Below, piece by piece: positions 16,639-25,802 of a stretch of DNA of 46,836 nt. Numbering within the stretch: position 1 is the stretch's first letter; each line of letters begins with the position of its first letter. Position numbers and translations under genes: made by a program. The notes below the pieces were generated by a model. That model had not been told where the DNA came from, made no database searches, and saw nothing but the letters and a program-made list of their open reading frames with translations. Where the stretch lies: positions 1 through 46,836 of the forward strand of contig JACZJC010000058.1 of assembly GCA_014860745.1 (NCBI GenBank), given 5' to 3'. This DNA comes from Anaerolineales bacterium. Lineage in GTDB: Bacteria; Chloroflexota; Anaerolineae; Anaerolineales; Villigracilaceae.

Positions 16639-17642
16639 GCAGCCATGCCTTTGAAGATGGATTCTATTTTCGCCGCCGATTTTTCCCAGGAAAGGCTGCT
16701 GGCTTTTTTCAATCCCCGTTCGCGTAATGTCGAGACGAGTGATTTATTTTCGATGATCTCTTGCATGGCAAGGGCAGTCTCTTCTGGGTTGGCAGGGTCG
16801 ATCAGTAAAGCGGCGTCGCCAAAAATTTCTGGAAATGCTGAAGTTTTGGATGTGATGACTGGAACTCCGCAGGCCATGGCTTCCAGCACGGGTAGGCCGA
16901 AGCCTTCATACAAAGATGGGAAGACAAAAGCTGCAGCACCCGAATACAAAGCAGGCAGGTCTTCATCCGCGATATAAATCGATCGGATCATTGGGCTCGT
17001 TGCTGAAAAAACCCGCCCGATTGAGCCTGCTAAAAAAAGTTCATGAGATTTTGAGTTAAACCGTTGCCATGCCTCCAGTAGAACCTTCAGGTTTTTCCTC
17101 GGTTCCATTGTTCCGACAAAAAGAAAATAGGGTTTCTTGATTCCATATTTTTCTTTCACAGCTTTCATCTTCCTGGGGGATTGCTGCTCGAACGGCGTTG
17201 AAACTCCGTTGTAAACCACATGGATTTTTTCATCCGTCAGGCGGAGATGAAGTTTCAGGCGATGCTTCGAAAATTCCGAAACCGTGAGGATTGCCCGTGC
17301 CCGCCTTGCGAGAATTTTCCATGAAAGCCTCGTCCATGCGGCAAAAGTGGGATTGAACCATTCGGGGTGGTCAAATACACTGGCATCATGCAGGGTGACT
17401 ACCTGGTTCCGCACCAGCCAGGGTCCCGCATTGGCCGGTGACCAGAGAAATTCCCCTTTTTGGATTTTTGCAGGCAGGATGATTTGTTCCCAAAGATGGC
17501 CGCCAACCCGACCCGGCAAATATTCTGGTTTGATGAAGCGCTTTTCCAACGTCAATCGTTTGGATATTTCATGGGCGTACCGTTCCACACCGGTGATGCG
17601 CCGCTGCGCATAGCGCGCATCGATGGCAAGTTTCAGGGTCAT
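16635..17642 (-). CDS. Glycosyltransferase family 4
   Basis: A 335-residue GT-B enzyme. The donor domain shows FLFVGTMEPRKNLKVLLEAW and SLYEGFGLPVLEAMACGVPV, the classical GT4 motifs of mannosyltransferase-like enzymes. The N-terminal domain includes DARYAQRRITGVERYA. It is the first gene of a two-gene minus-strand operon and is divergent from the O-antigen-ligase-like gene, with only 45 bp between starts. Confidence 0.92.
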   Translation of the reverse strand: MTLKLAIDARYAQRRITGVERYAHEISKRLTLEKRFIKPEYLPGRVGGHLWEQIILPAKIQKGEFLWSPANAGPWLVRNQVVTLHDASVFDHPEWFNPTFAAWTRLSWKILARRARAILTVSEFSKHRLKLHLRLTDEKIHVVYNGVSTPFEQQSPRKMKAVKEKYGIKKPYFLFVGTMEPRKNLKVLLEAWQRFNSKSHELFLAGSIGRVFSATSPMIRSIYIADEDLPALYSGAAAFVFPSLYEGFGLPVLEAMACGVPVITSKTSAFPEIFGDAALLIDPANPEETALAMQEIIENKSLVSTLRERGLKKASSLSWEKSAAKIESIFKGMAA

Positions 17643-17687
17643 TCAGAGATTATAATTACAAACAGGATTATTATGGTCTGATTAATA

Positions 17688-19019
17688 ATGGATTCATCCT
17701 TTCAAGGCCGCCTCTCCCGTTTTTTTATATTCAGCGCGCGTTTGTTTTTCGCGTTGACGATTTTTTTCATCCCGTTCCGCTGGCGGTGGATGGTGTGGCA
17801 GCGTCCATTTTTTCCGATTTATGCGGATTACACCGATTTTCTACTTTTTATATCAGACCTCTCCATGCTGTACATGCTTATGTTCTGGGCTTGTTCGTTG
17901 CTACTTTTCCCCCGCAAGCTCAAAGCAGGCCCTGCCTTGATGTGGCTCAGCCTCGTCGGCTTGACGATTGCCGCATGGGTTTCCGTCCTTGGAAGTGTGG
18001 ATGGGATTTTCTCCCGTTATCAGGCGGTTCGGTTTATTCTGCTGCTTATGTTTTATTTATTCATAGTCAATGAGGTTAAATCCGCGGGCTGGGTCATCGT
18101 CCCGGTGGCTGCGCAAATTTTATTTCAATCAGGAATTGCTGTTTCACAGGTGATGGCTCAAAGCTCATTGGGATTGCAGCGTCTGGGAGAGCTGCAACTT
18201 AACCCGGCGGATTCCGGGGTGAGCATCGTTCTCGGGGAGGGAATCCGCTTCTTGCGCGGCTATGGCCTGAGCGACCACCCGAACATTCTCGGCGGCTGCA
18301 TCGCCTTTGGACTCGTCCTTTTGCTGGCAGTCTCTATGTTTGGGGAAGGCCGCCAGCCTTTGCTTGCTTCCATGGTTTTTTTGATAGCCTTCCCGGCTTT
18401 GGTGATGACCTTCTCCCGGTCAGCGTGGTTAAGCCTGTTCGTGGCTGGCAGTTTCATGGTCGGGATCGAGGCGTTTGCCCGCAAATGGGATTCGGTCAAA
18501 CGCGCGCTTCTGCTTGGGGTGTTGAGTCTGCTCGCCGTCATGCCGTTCATCCAGAAATATGATTTTCTTTTTATCTCGCGAGTGAATTCAGGCAGCGTCG
18601 CGCAGGATGATCCGATGAAGGAGCGCGCGTTTTTATTGGAGGCCGGTAATACGTTGTTCGTGGAACATTCGGCGATTGGGATTGGCTTGGGCGCGGCGCC
18701 GCTCGCGATGAAGGAACGCTTTGTCGATTTCCCTTTGAATTTTCAGCCGCCTCATTATGCGATTTTGGTCGCGGCCATGGAGACGGGCGTGCTGGGCGGA
18801 ATTTTTTATTTCCTCCTGCTGGTCATTCCAATCCTGACCGTTTTTTTTCGTTGGGATGAACTCTCTCGTTGGCCTGCGCTTGCTGGCGCTTTTGGGCTTT
18901 TACTCGCACTCACGGTGGTCGGATTCTTTGATTACTATACCTGGTTTTATTCGTACGGGCAGGCCTGGCAATGGCTTGGCTGGGGGTTGTATTCCGCGGC
19001 CATGGAGACGACGGCATAG
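17688..19019 (+). CDS. O-antigen ligase/polymerase-like membrane protein
   Basis: A 443-residue polytopic protein with about eleven to twelve hydrophobic helices. The RGYGLSDHPNILGG region with a following large loop fits the Wzy_C/WaaL-like family that polymerises or ligates lipid-linked glycans outside the membrane. It is directly followed (no spacer) by a GT2 gene. The Shine-Dalgarno signal is weak. Polymerase versus ligase activity cannot be separated from sequence. Confidence 0.85.
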   Translation: MDSSFQGRLSRFFIFSARLFFALTIFFIPFRWRWMVWQRPFFPIYADYTDFLLFISDLSMLYMLMFWACSLLLFPRKLKAGPALMWLSLVGLTIAAWVSVLGSVDGIFSRYQAVRFILLLMFYLFIVNEVKSAGWVIVPVAAQILFQSGIAVSQVMAQSSLGLQRLGELQLNPADSGVSIVLGEGIRFLRGYGLSDHPNILGGCIAFGLVLLLAVSMFGEGRQPLLASMVFLIAFPALVMTFSRSAWLSLFVAGSFMVGIEAFARKWDSVKRALLLGVLSLLAVMPFIQKYDFLFISRVNSGSVAQDDPMKERAFLLEAGNTLFVEHSAIGIGLGAAPLAMKERFVDFPLNFQPPHYAILVAAMETGVLGGIFYFLLLVIPILTVFFRWDELSRWPALAGAFGLLLALTVVGFFDYYTWFYSYGQAWQWLGWGLYSAAMETTA

Positions 19020-20522
19020 ATGGATATTCTTCAAGTCATCCTTGCGCCTGTACTGATCGCCTATTCGCTTGTCATGGCCGCACTTCTGGTTTATATCTCC
19101 AATATGGTGTTTCTCGCTTGGACGGGATTGAAGGAACAGAAAAAATTATCACGCCCAATGCCCGTGTCTCTGAACGAATGGCCCCGCGTTACTGTGCAAT
19201 TGCCGATCTATAATGAATGGTATGTTGCCGAGCGGCTGATCGAATCTGTGGCTGCGCTGGAGTATCCGCGGCACCTGTTGGAAATTCAAGTCCTGGATGA
19301 TTCGACGGATGAAACGGTTTCGCTTGTGGCGAAAAAAGTTAAAGAATTGCGTTCGCAGGGCGTGGATGTCGTTCACATCCATCGCGAGAACCGGGATGGA
19401 TTCAAAGCCGGTGCGCTTGGGCATGGGCTTGAAAGGTCGAAGGGAGATTTCCTTGCCATCTTCGACGCAGATTTTCTTCCCAACCCAGATTTTCTCCGCC
19501 TTATTTTGCCCCGTTTTGACCATGATCGGATTGCCTTCGTCCAGGCTCGTTGGGGACATTTGAACCGTGATTATTCCCTTCTCACTTTGCTTCAATCTCT
19601 TTCGCTCGACGCGCATTTTGCCATCGACCAGCTCGCCCGCTCCAGTTCCAATTATGTTTTTAATTTCAACGGCACAGCGGGAGTATGGCGTAAAACTGCA
19701 ATTATAGATGCGGGCGGCTGGAAAGCAGATACACTTACAGAGGATATGGACCTCTCCTATCGCGCCTTCCTGCACGGCTGGTCTGCACGCTACGCCGGTG
19801 ACGTGGAAGCGCCCGCCGAATTGCCCGTCAGTTTTACAGCATATCGCCGCCAGCAATATCGCTGGGCGCGAGGCAGTTTGGAATGCGCCATTCGTTACAT
19901 TCCCGTTATTTGGAATTCCGATTTTCGGTTCGCGCGGAAATTTCAGGCAACCCTGCACCTGACAGGATATGCCCTGCATTTGCTCACATTTATCCTTGTC
20001 ATTCTTTATCCATTGCTGCTTTTGTTTGCCGCCAAATATCCAACTCTGCTCGCCCCCATTGGGGCCGGATTGATTATGAACTTTCTGGTTTTTGCGCCCG
20101 CAACATATTTTGCCGTCGCACAGCAGCTTCTCCGCAGGCGCTGGTTCTTCTCCCTGCCATTGTTCTTCCTCATATCCATTTTTTCTTCGGGATTGATTCT
20201 GAACACCTTGCGCGCTGCGCTGCAGATTCTGCAAAAACGCGTTGTGCCATTCGAGCGCACGCCAAAATTCGCCATCACCCGCCGCTCCCAGCCATGGGTT
20301 TCGAATCGATACCAGGTCAGGGTTGATATTCTCGTTTTTTACGAGATCCTGCTGGCTTTATTCAACCTTTGGGTTTCTTGGTTTGCATGGAGCACAAACC
20401 ACTTTTTGATTATGACCTATGCATTTCTGTTCGCGGTTGGTTTATTTTTCGCATCCGGGTTGACTCTCCTGCAAACTCTCTCCTCCCGCTTCGCCCCTGA
20501 CCTTGACTCTGCTTCTGATTAA
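19020..20522 (+). CDS. Membrane glycosyltransferase family 2 (cellulose synthase-like)
   Basis: A 500-residue processive-type GT2. One N-terminal helix (about 8-33) is followed by the catalytic domain with VLDDS (DDS 93-95), DAD (149-151), TED (240-242) and the product-binding QQYRW (278-282), then about four C-terminal helices. This is the full D, DxD, TED, QxxRW set of active polysaccharide synthases. Its ATG immediately follows the stop of the ligase-like gene. It may build the main chain of the surface glycan. Confidence 0.93.
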   Translation: MDILQVILAPVLIAYSLVMAALLVYISNMVFLAWTGLKEQKKLSRPMPVSLNEWPRVTVQLPIYNEWYVAERLIESVAALEYPRHLLEIQVLDDSTDETVSLVAKKVKELRSQGVDVVHIHRENRDGFKAGALGHGLERSKGDFLAIFDADFLPNPDFLRLILPRFDHDRIAFVQARWGHLNRDYSLLTLLQSLSLDAHFAIDQLARSSSNYVFNFNGTAGVWRKTAIIDAGGWKADTLTEDMDLSYRAFLHGWSARYAGDVEAPAELPVSFTAYRRQQYRWARGSLECAIRYIPVIWNSDFRFARKFQATLHLTGYALHLLTFILVILYPLLLLFAAKYPTLLAPIGAGLIMNFLVFAPATYFAVAQQLLRRRWFFSLPLFFLISIFSSGLILNTLRAALQILQKRVVPFERTPKFAITRRSQPWVSNRYQVRVDILVFYEILLALFNLWVSWFAWSTNHFLIMTYAFLFAVGLFFASGLTLLQTLSSRFAPDLDSASD

Positions 20523-20533
20523 AGGAAATTCCC

Positions 20534-21484
20534 TTGGCTCTGGCACTCGGCACCCAACCTGTTCCTGTCAACACACCTAGCCTCGAACGAGCGGTTCTTG
20601 AAACGCTGGCATATTCAGATATTTTCGACCATCCGTTGACACTCGATGAATTGCATCGCTTCCTTACGGTTTCCGCCTCGAAGGAAGAAGTCCGCGTATG
20701 CGTCGCGAAAATGGACTGTGTTGTTTCGCGCCACGATGTTTATTTCCTGGCTGATCGATCGGATATTCTTGAAATCCGCGGGCGGCGTGTGGAAAATTCA
20801 AGGCCTGCCTTCAACCGCGCTTATTTCTACGGACGCATCATCGGCAGACTGCCTTTCATCCGCATGGTGGCATTGACGGGTTCCCTCGCCATGCTCAATC
20901 TCTCCAAAAACAGAGACATGGATTACATGCTGGTCGCCAAACCAGGTCGCGTATGGACGGCGCGGGCATTCGCTTTGCTTTTTGGCAGGCTGGCGCTTAT
21001 GTTTGGCGATGTCATCTGCCCGAATGTCATCATCTCAGAACAGGCGCTCGAATGGCGTGCGAGAAATATCTACACCGCCCGGGAATTTGCCCAGATGGTC
21101 CCGATCAGCGGGCTGGATATTTTTGACCAACTGTGCACAGCCAATTTGTGGGTCAAAGATTTTTTACCGAACCTGCCTATGGACCCCGACAATCCGCTGT
21201 CGAAAAGAAAAGAAGGCGCCTCTGTTTTTCAAAAACTCATCGAATACCTGCTTGGCCGCAATCTCGGCGACATGTTTGAATCCTGGGAAATGTCTCGCAA
21301 GATCGCCCGCTTCAAAAAGCAAAAAGGCTACGGCGTCGAAACCAACTTCTCTGCCGACGTTTGCCAGGGAAATTTCGATCATCACGGCTCATGGACGTTG
21401 AAGTCATTTGAAGAACGATTAAAGGCACTCTCCTCGTGGGACAACGTACCCGAAAGGGTGGAGGGTTGGGTGAGGGTTAAATGA
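20534..21484 (+). CDS. Nucleotidyltransferase-fold protein with winged-helix-like N-terminus
   Basis: A 316-residue protein. Residues 1-85 look like a winged helix (ETLAYSDIFDHPLTLDEL). Residues 113-133 carry the Pol-beta nucleotidyltransferase signature: Gly116-Ser117 in TGSLAM followed by Asp128 and Asp130 in KNRDMDYMLV. The rest is helical. The start is TTG, chosen because AAAGGA precedes it by 8 nt. The 3' end (from 21448) is made of a repetitive G-rich element and overlaps the radical SAM gene by 4 nt. Function unknown; its position suggests nucleotidyl transfer in glycan synthesis. Confidence 0.7.
   Translation: MALALGTQPVPVNTPSLERAVLETLAYSDIFDHPLTLDELHRFLTVSASKEEVRVCVAKMDCVVSRHDVYFLADRSDILEIRGRRVENSRPAFNRAYFYGRIIGRLPFIRMVALTGSLAMLNLSKNRDMDYMLVAKPGRVWTARAFALLFGRLALMFGDVICPNVIISEQALEWRARNIYTAREFAQMVPISGLDIFDQLCTANLWVKDFLPNLPMDPDNPLSKRKEGASVFQKLIEYLLGRNLGDMFESWEMSRKIARFKKQKGYGVETNFSADVCQGNFDHHGSWTLKSFEERLKALSSWDNVPERVEGWVRVK
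21448..21480 (+). repeat. G-rich repetitive element forming the C-terminus of the nucleotidyltransferase gene
   Basis: A run built from GGGTGGAGGGTTGGGTGAGG-type units encodes the last residues (PERVEGWVRVK). It looks like a dispersed repeat that replaced the native 3' end. Confidence 0.45.
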
Positions 21485-22884
21485 CTCAAATCCTCTTTGG
21501 CCAATCTTATTACCTGCGCTTCGACCCAAAGCTATGGGATGCGATGATGCCCTATCCGCCGCTTGGAACAATGTATGCGGCGGCATACATCCGCGAAAAA
21601 GGATACGATGTGGCATTGTTCGATGCGATGCTGGCGGATTCGGAAGATGAGTGGGCAAAGTCACTTGATGAACACAATCCGCAATATGCAATCATCTTTG
21701 AAGATAACTTCAACTACCTTTCCAAGATGTGCCTGCTGCGGATGCGCGAAGCGGCTTTCACCATGGTTCGCATGGCGAAGCAGCGTGGTTGTATTGTCAT
21801 CCTTTGCGGTGCGGATGCGACTGATCATTATCCTGAATACTTGGAACAAGGCGCTGATTATATTTTGCTAGGCGAAGGCGAAGAAACTCTCGCAGAATTG
21901 CTGAGTCAGTTGTCAGCTGGGAAGGATGCGGGGCAAGTCGTCGGACTGGCTTCACGTTTCACGCTTCACCCTTTACGTCGGCCTGATATTTCCAATTTAG
22001 ATTCTTTGCCATTCCCAGCATGGGATTTGGTGGACATTCAAAAATATAAAAAACTTTGGCGTGAACATCATGGACATTATTCGATGAACATGGTCACCAC
22101 GCGCGGATGTCCATATCACTGTAATTGGTGCGCCAAGCCCATCTGGGGACAGCGCTATAACTCGCGCTCGCCCGAAAATGTGGCCGCAGAAATGAAATGG
22201 TTAAAGGTAAATTTCGCGCCGGATCACATCTGGTTTGCAGATGATATCTTTGGGTTGAAACCAAATTGGGTAGAACGATTTGCAGAGTTGCTGCGCGAGA
22301 ATGATGCGGTGATTCCGTTCAAGTGTTTGAAACGCGCCGACTTGGTGACGGAAAAGACAGCGCGCGCGCTCGCCGATGCGGGCTGTAAAACCGTCTGGCT
22401 CGGCGCGGAATCAGGCTCGCAGAAAATTTTGGATGCAATGGACAAGGGCGATAAAGTTGAGGATATTTACAATGCCGCCATGTTGCTGCATAAAAATGGA
22501 ATCGAGGTTGGATTCTTTTTACAGTTCGGTTACCCCGGCGAGCAATGGGACGATGTGCAAATGACTTTGAAAATGGTGCGTGAGTGCGTGCCCGATGATA
22601 TCGGCATTTCCGTCTCCTATCCGCTGCCTGGCACGAAATTCTTTGAGCGTGTGAAACTCGAAATGGGCGAAAAACAAAATTGGGTCGATTCTGATGACCT
22701 TGCCATGCTTTACCGCGGACCTTTTCCGCAGGAGTTTTATCGCATTTTGCATGGGCGAGTCCATCACGAATTCCGTCTGCGCCGCGCATGGAAGAAGCGC
22801 GATGCCCGCGGCCTGGTCCGTGCGCCATATTATTTGTTTGGCATGCTGCGAAGCGAAATGCGACTGCGTTCATTTGTGCGATAA
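21481..22884 (+). CDS. B12-binding-domain radical SAM protein
   Basis: A 467-residue radical SAM enzyme. The CxxxCxxC cluster is Cys210, Cys214, Cys217 (RGCPYHCNWC). The N-terminal ~140 residues have the Rossmann-like cobalamin-binding layout, but I see no DxHxxG motif, so tight B12 binding is doubtful. FADDIFGLKPNW and QFGYPGE are family-typical. A repetitive insert is read in frame at residues 157-170. It overlaps the nucleotidyltransferase gene by 4 nt. It may modify a sugar or lipid of the glycan; the reaction is unknown. Confidence 0.87.
   Translation: MTQILFGQSYYLRFDPKLWDAMMPYPPLGTMYAAAYIREKGYDVALFDAMLADSEDEWAKSLDEHNPQYAIIFEDNFNYLSKMCLLRMREAAFTMVRMAKQRGCIVILCGADATDHYPEYLEQGADYILLGEGEETLAELLSQLSAGKDAGQVVGLASRFTLHPLRRPDISNLDSLPFPAWDLVDIQKYKKLWREHHGHYSMNMVTTRGCPYHCNWCAKPIWGQRYNSRSPENVAAEMKWLKVNFAPDHIWFADDIFGLKPNWVERFAELLRENDAVIPFKCLKRADLVTEKTARALADAGCKTVWLGAESGSQKILDAMDKGDKVEDIYNAAMLLHKNGIEVGFFLQFGYPGEQWDDVQMTLKMVRECVPDDIGISVSYPLPGTKFFERVKLEMGEKQNWVDSDDLAMLYRGPFPQEFYRILHGRVHHEFRLRRAWKKRDARGLVRAPYYLFGMLRSEMRLRSFVR
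21951..21979 (+). repeat. In-frame TTCACG-type repetitive insert in the radical SAM gene
   Basis: Near-repeats of TTCACGTTTCACGCTTCACC are read through as ASRFTLHPLRRPD, in the linker between the B12-like domain and the radical SAM domain. Confidence 0.4.
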
Positions 22885-22887
22885 TGT

Positions 22888-24075
22888 ATGCGCTTGGTAA
22901 AAAACATCTCCTGGACGGTTCTTTCCCGTTTTGGCACGCAGGGATTTGCGGTGATTTCGAATGTACTGCTTGCGCGCCATCTTGGGAGGGAGGGATTCGG
23001 TGAATATGCTTTTATCTCATCCGTGGTATTGATCGGCAACGCCTTCACTACCTTTGGGACAGATATGGTCCTTATTCGCAGGCTGGCTGCGGAGGATGGG
23101 AAATCCCTATTAGCGGATGGTCTCTCCCTGCAATTACTTTTTTCCCTGGTTTATATTGCCGGAGTGTTCGCGACAGGCATCTTTATAACAATTCCCGCCT
23201 CACTGGAAATTTATATATTTTCACTTCTCCCGCTTTCGTTTTACTCCATTTTCACCATATTCCTGCGCAGCTTTCGGGAAATGAGGGTATTTTCCATCTA
23301 TCAAGTCTTCGCCGCATTTCTGCAATTCCTTGTCGTGATCGCTGCATGGTTAATCAATGCGGAAATAACCACACTGGCCGCTCTGTTGCTGGCCGTACAT
23401 TTTTTGCTTGCATTTATTGCCTTCAATTCTCAATCGCTTCAAATTGGATTTGCACATATCTCCCTCCCCCGGACCCTGACCCTGCTAAAGGAATGTGCCC
23501 CCATGGCGGCAATTGGGACGGTACGGCTTCTGTATGAGAAAATTACCATTACACTTTTACCCGGCCTGGCAGGCCTTTCCTTGACGGGCATTTTCTCCGC
23601 ATCTTTACGCGTGATGGAGGCGGGAAAATTGGGTCATCTTTCTGCATTTACGGCCATTTACCCAGAAATGACGAGGGATGGTGATTTTGGCAGGCGTTTG
23701 AAGGGTCTCCGCCCTTTGATGATACTGGCGGGGCTGATTTCACTTACTCTCTCCATCTTCGCTGGTCCCATCGTTCGCATATTGTTTGGCGTGGAATTCC
23801 TGCCGTCTATTTTCCCGTTGCAGATTTTGGCCTGGGTGATTTTGCCGTATGTGCTTGTCACTTATACTTCGCTTGGTTTGGTTGCGGCAGGGGCGGAAAA
23901 ACTTGTATTATTTCCACTGCTGATAAGCCTGACCGTCCTGCTGTTTTTATTTTATGTACTAACGCCTTTGTTCGGGCTTACGGGGTCCGCGATCGCAATT
24001 CTCTTCGCGGAAACCATCCACGCGGCCCTGTTGTGGCGTCAATGGAGATTTCATGCCCTTTCCAAACTTCCCTGA
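22888..24075 (+). CDS. Polysaccharide flippase (MOP/Wzx-like)
   Basis: A 395-residue protein with about twelve hydrophobic helices. The N-terminus, KNISWTVLSRFGTQGFAVIS, and LGREGFGEYAF are typical of the polysaccharide transport (PST/Wzx) branch of the MOP superfamily, which flips lipid-linked glycans. It starts 3 bp after the radical SAM gene and overlaps the next gene by 23 nt. Confidence 0.9.
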   Translation: MRLVKNISWTVLSRFGTQGFAVISNVLLARHLGREGFGEYAFISSVVLIGNAFTTFGTDMVLIRRLAAEDGKSLLADGLSLQLLFSLVYIAGVFATGIFITIPASLEIYIFSLLPLSFYSIFTIFLRSFREMRVFSIYQVFAAFLQFLVVIAAWLINAEITTLAALLLAVHFLLAFIAFNSQSLQIGFAHISLPRTLTLLKECAPMAAIGTVRLLYEKITITLLPGLAGLSLTGIFSASLRVMEAGKLGHLSAFTAIYPEMTRDGDFGRRLKGLRPLMILAGLISLTLSIFAGPIVRILFGVEFLPSIFPLQILAWVILPYVLVTYTSLGLVAAGAEKLVLFPLLISLTVLLFLFYVLTPLFGLTGSAIAILFAETIHAALLWRQWRFHALSKLP

Positions 24076-24820
24076 AAAGTATCGCGGCTTCCCCGTCATG
24101 CGTCCCGAAGATACAATAGCCATGCGCAGGCGTTTCGGTGATTTTCCCAAAGTGCCTCCGCCTGAAGGATTGATCCTTTGCCTGAAAACCGATTTGCCGC
24201 ATCGACTGCGCTGGAGTATACCCGTCAAAAAAGCGGGGCGAATCATGGGTGATTTTTATCTGGTCAAGTCCACTCGTGGACAGGTTGGTGTACTTTCTAA
24301 TTTTGGCATCGGTGCGCCAGTGATCGCCTCGCTGGCCGAAGAGATGATTGCATGGGGAGTGAAGCGGTTTGTGATCCTTTCCTGGGGCGGGGCGCTGCAG
24401 CCCAATTTGAATTCAGGGGATATTGTTATCGTAGATAAAGCCATCCGCGACGAAGGGGTGTCGCATCATTATTTCCCTTCTGGAAAATTTATACATGCGG
24501 ATCCCTCTCTCACACAAAAGTTACAATCGCTCCTCGCTTCCGCGACCATCGGCGCGACCTGGACGACGGATGCTCCCTACCGTGAAACGCGCGAGGAAAT
24601 TTTGAAATATCAATCCGAAGGTGTCCAAACCGTGGAGATGGAAATTGCGGCATTGTTTGCCGTGGCTGGGCTCCGAGGGGTCCAGTCCGCAGCGGTGATT
24701 ATTATGGCAGACAGGCTGGCAAATTTAAAATGGGAATCGCCGTCTGATATGGGTGTCATCAATCGTTCTTTTAAGGTTGCTTACTCCGCGGTTATACAGG
24801 CCTTGGGGGAGGGAAAATGA
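24053..24820 (+). CDS. Nucleoside phosphorylase family protein
   Basis: A 255-residue PNP/UDP phosphorylase-fold protein. NFGIGAPVIASLAEEMIAWG, FVILSWGGALQP and VQTVEMEIAALFAVAG (phosphate, base and ribose sites) fit uridine phosphorylase-type enzymes: nucleoside + phosphate to base + ribose-1-phosphate. It overlaps the flippase gene by 23 nt and the methyltransferase gene by 4 nt, so it is firmly part of the glycan operon, which is unusual for a salvage enzyme. Substrate not determined. Confidence 0.83.
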   Translation: MPFPNFPEKYRGFPVMRPEDTIAMRRRFGDFPKVPPPEGLILCLKTDLPHRLRWSIPVKKAGRIMGDFYLVKSTRGQVGVLSNFGIGAPVIASLAEEMIAWGVKRFVILSWGGALQPNLNSGDIVIVDKAIRDEGVSHHYFPSGKFIHADPSLTQKLQSLLASATIGATWTTDAPYRETREEILKYQSEGVQTVEMEIAALFAVAGLRGVQSAAVIIMADRLANLKWESPSDMGVINRSFKVAYSAVIQALGEGK

Positions 24821-25704
24821 ACTTTGTTTGCCCGCGCTGTCAGGCCAGCTTAATTCAAATCGCGCCGGATCAGCTTCGGTGCGGGAATGATGCGTTAACT
24901 TTCTTTCAAGTGGATGGGATCTGGCGGTTTCTCCTGCCCGAACGTGAGTCTCATTATCAACGCTTCATCGCGGACTACGAAACTGTTCGGCGCTCCGAAG
25001 GCAGGTTTTCCACTGATGATTCTTTTTATAGAGCGCTGCCATTTAAAGATTTATCCGGACGCTTCGCGGAAGATTGGAAAATTCGTGCGGCGAGCTACCG
25101 CGCATTGTTGAAGCTGCTTGGGGCGAAGTCGAATGTTTTGGATATGGGAGCAGGCAACGGCTGGTTGTCGAACCGTCTCTCAGCGGGCGGCCATCGAGTC
25201 TGTGCTGTGGATCTGCTTGTCAACGCGGAGGACGGCTTGGGCGCCTGGAAATATTATGAAACGGAATTTACAGCCATTCAAGCCGAATTTGTTCATTTAC
25301 CCATCCCAAGTGCCGCGATGGATGCGGTGGTCTTTAATGCTTCATTCCATTATTCTGAAAATTATGAGATGACCCTGGCTGAATCACTGCGTACCCTCCA
25401 GCCGAATGGATGGGTCATCATCATGGATTCGCCAGTTTACCGGTATGCCGCTTCAGGCGAGCAAATGGTGGCGGAGAGGAAAGCCGCCTTCATTTCGCGT
25501 TTCGGGTTTGCATCAGACTCGGTCAAGAGCGAAAATTATCTTACCCTCCAGCGGATCGACGAGCTCGGAGTAATGCTTGGCATTCGTTGGCAGCGCATCC
25601 GTCCATATTATGGGCTTCGCTGGGTTGTTCGCCCGCTTTGGGCCGGTATGCGGGGCAGGCGGGAACCCGCAGATTTTGGCCTGTGGGTGGGGACGCGTGG
25701 TTGA
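24817..25704 (+). CDS. Class I SAM-dependent methyltransferase with N-terminal zinc ribbon
   Basis: A 295-residue protein. Residues 1-35 form a zinc-ribbon-like segment (CPRCQ, Cys22) as in Trm112-like heads. The Rossmann domain starts at about 95 with NVLDMGAGNGWLSNRL (SAM motif I), and the HFxxS-like position is NASFHYSEN. Substrate unknown; position as last gene of the cluster suggests methylation of a glycan or lipid. Start overlaps the preceding stop by 4 nt. Confidence 0.87.
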   Translation: MNFVCPRCQASLIQIAPDQLRCGNDALTFFQVDGIWRFLLPERESHYQRFIADYETVRRSEGRFSTDDSFYRALPFKDLSGRFAEDWKIRAASYRALLKLLGAKSNVLDMGAGNGWLSNRLSAGGHRVCAVDLLVNAEDGLGAWKYYETEFTAIQAEFVHLPIPSAAMDAVVFNASFHYSENYEMTLAESLRTLQPNGWVIIMDSPVYRYAASGEQMVAERKAAFISRFGFASDSVKSENYLTLQRIDELGVMLGIRWQRIRPYYGLRWVVRPLWAGMRGRREPADFGLWVGTRG

Positions 25705-25802
25705 AACCTGCCCTGCGCTTTGGCGTATATCCTAGCGGGCTTTGAATTTATTCAAAAACGTTATAAACTACTATTTAAATCAACATCACAGGAGAATGAA
25801 AT

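Noticed and set aside
19149-20234. A 361-codon open frame on the minus strand opposite the GT2 gene
   Set aside because: The plus-strand GT2 has all catalytic motifs; the antisense frame has none and no ribosome binding site.
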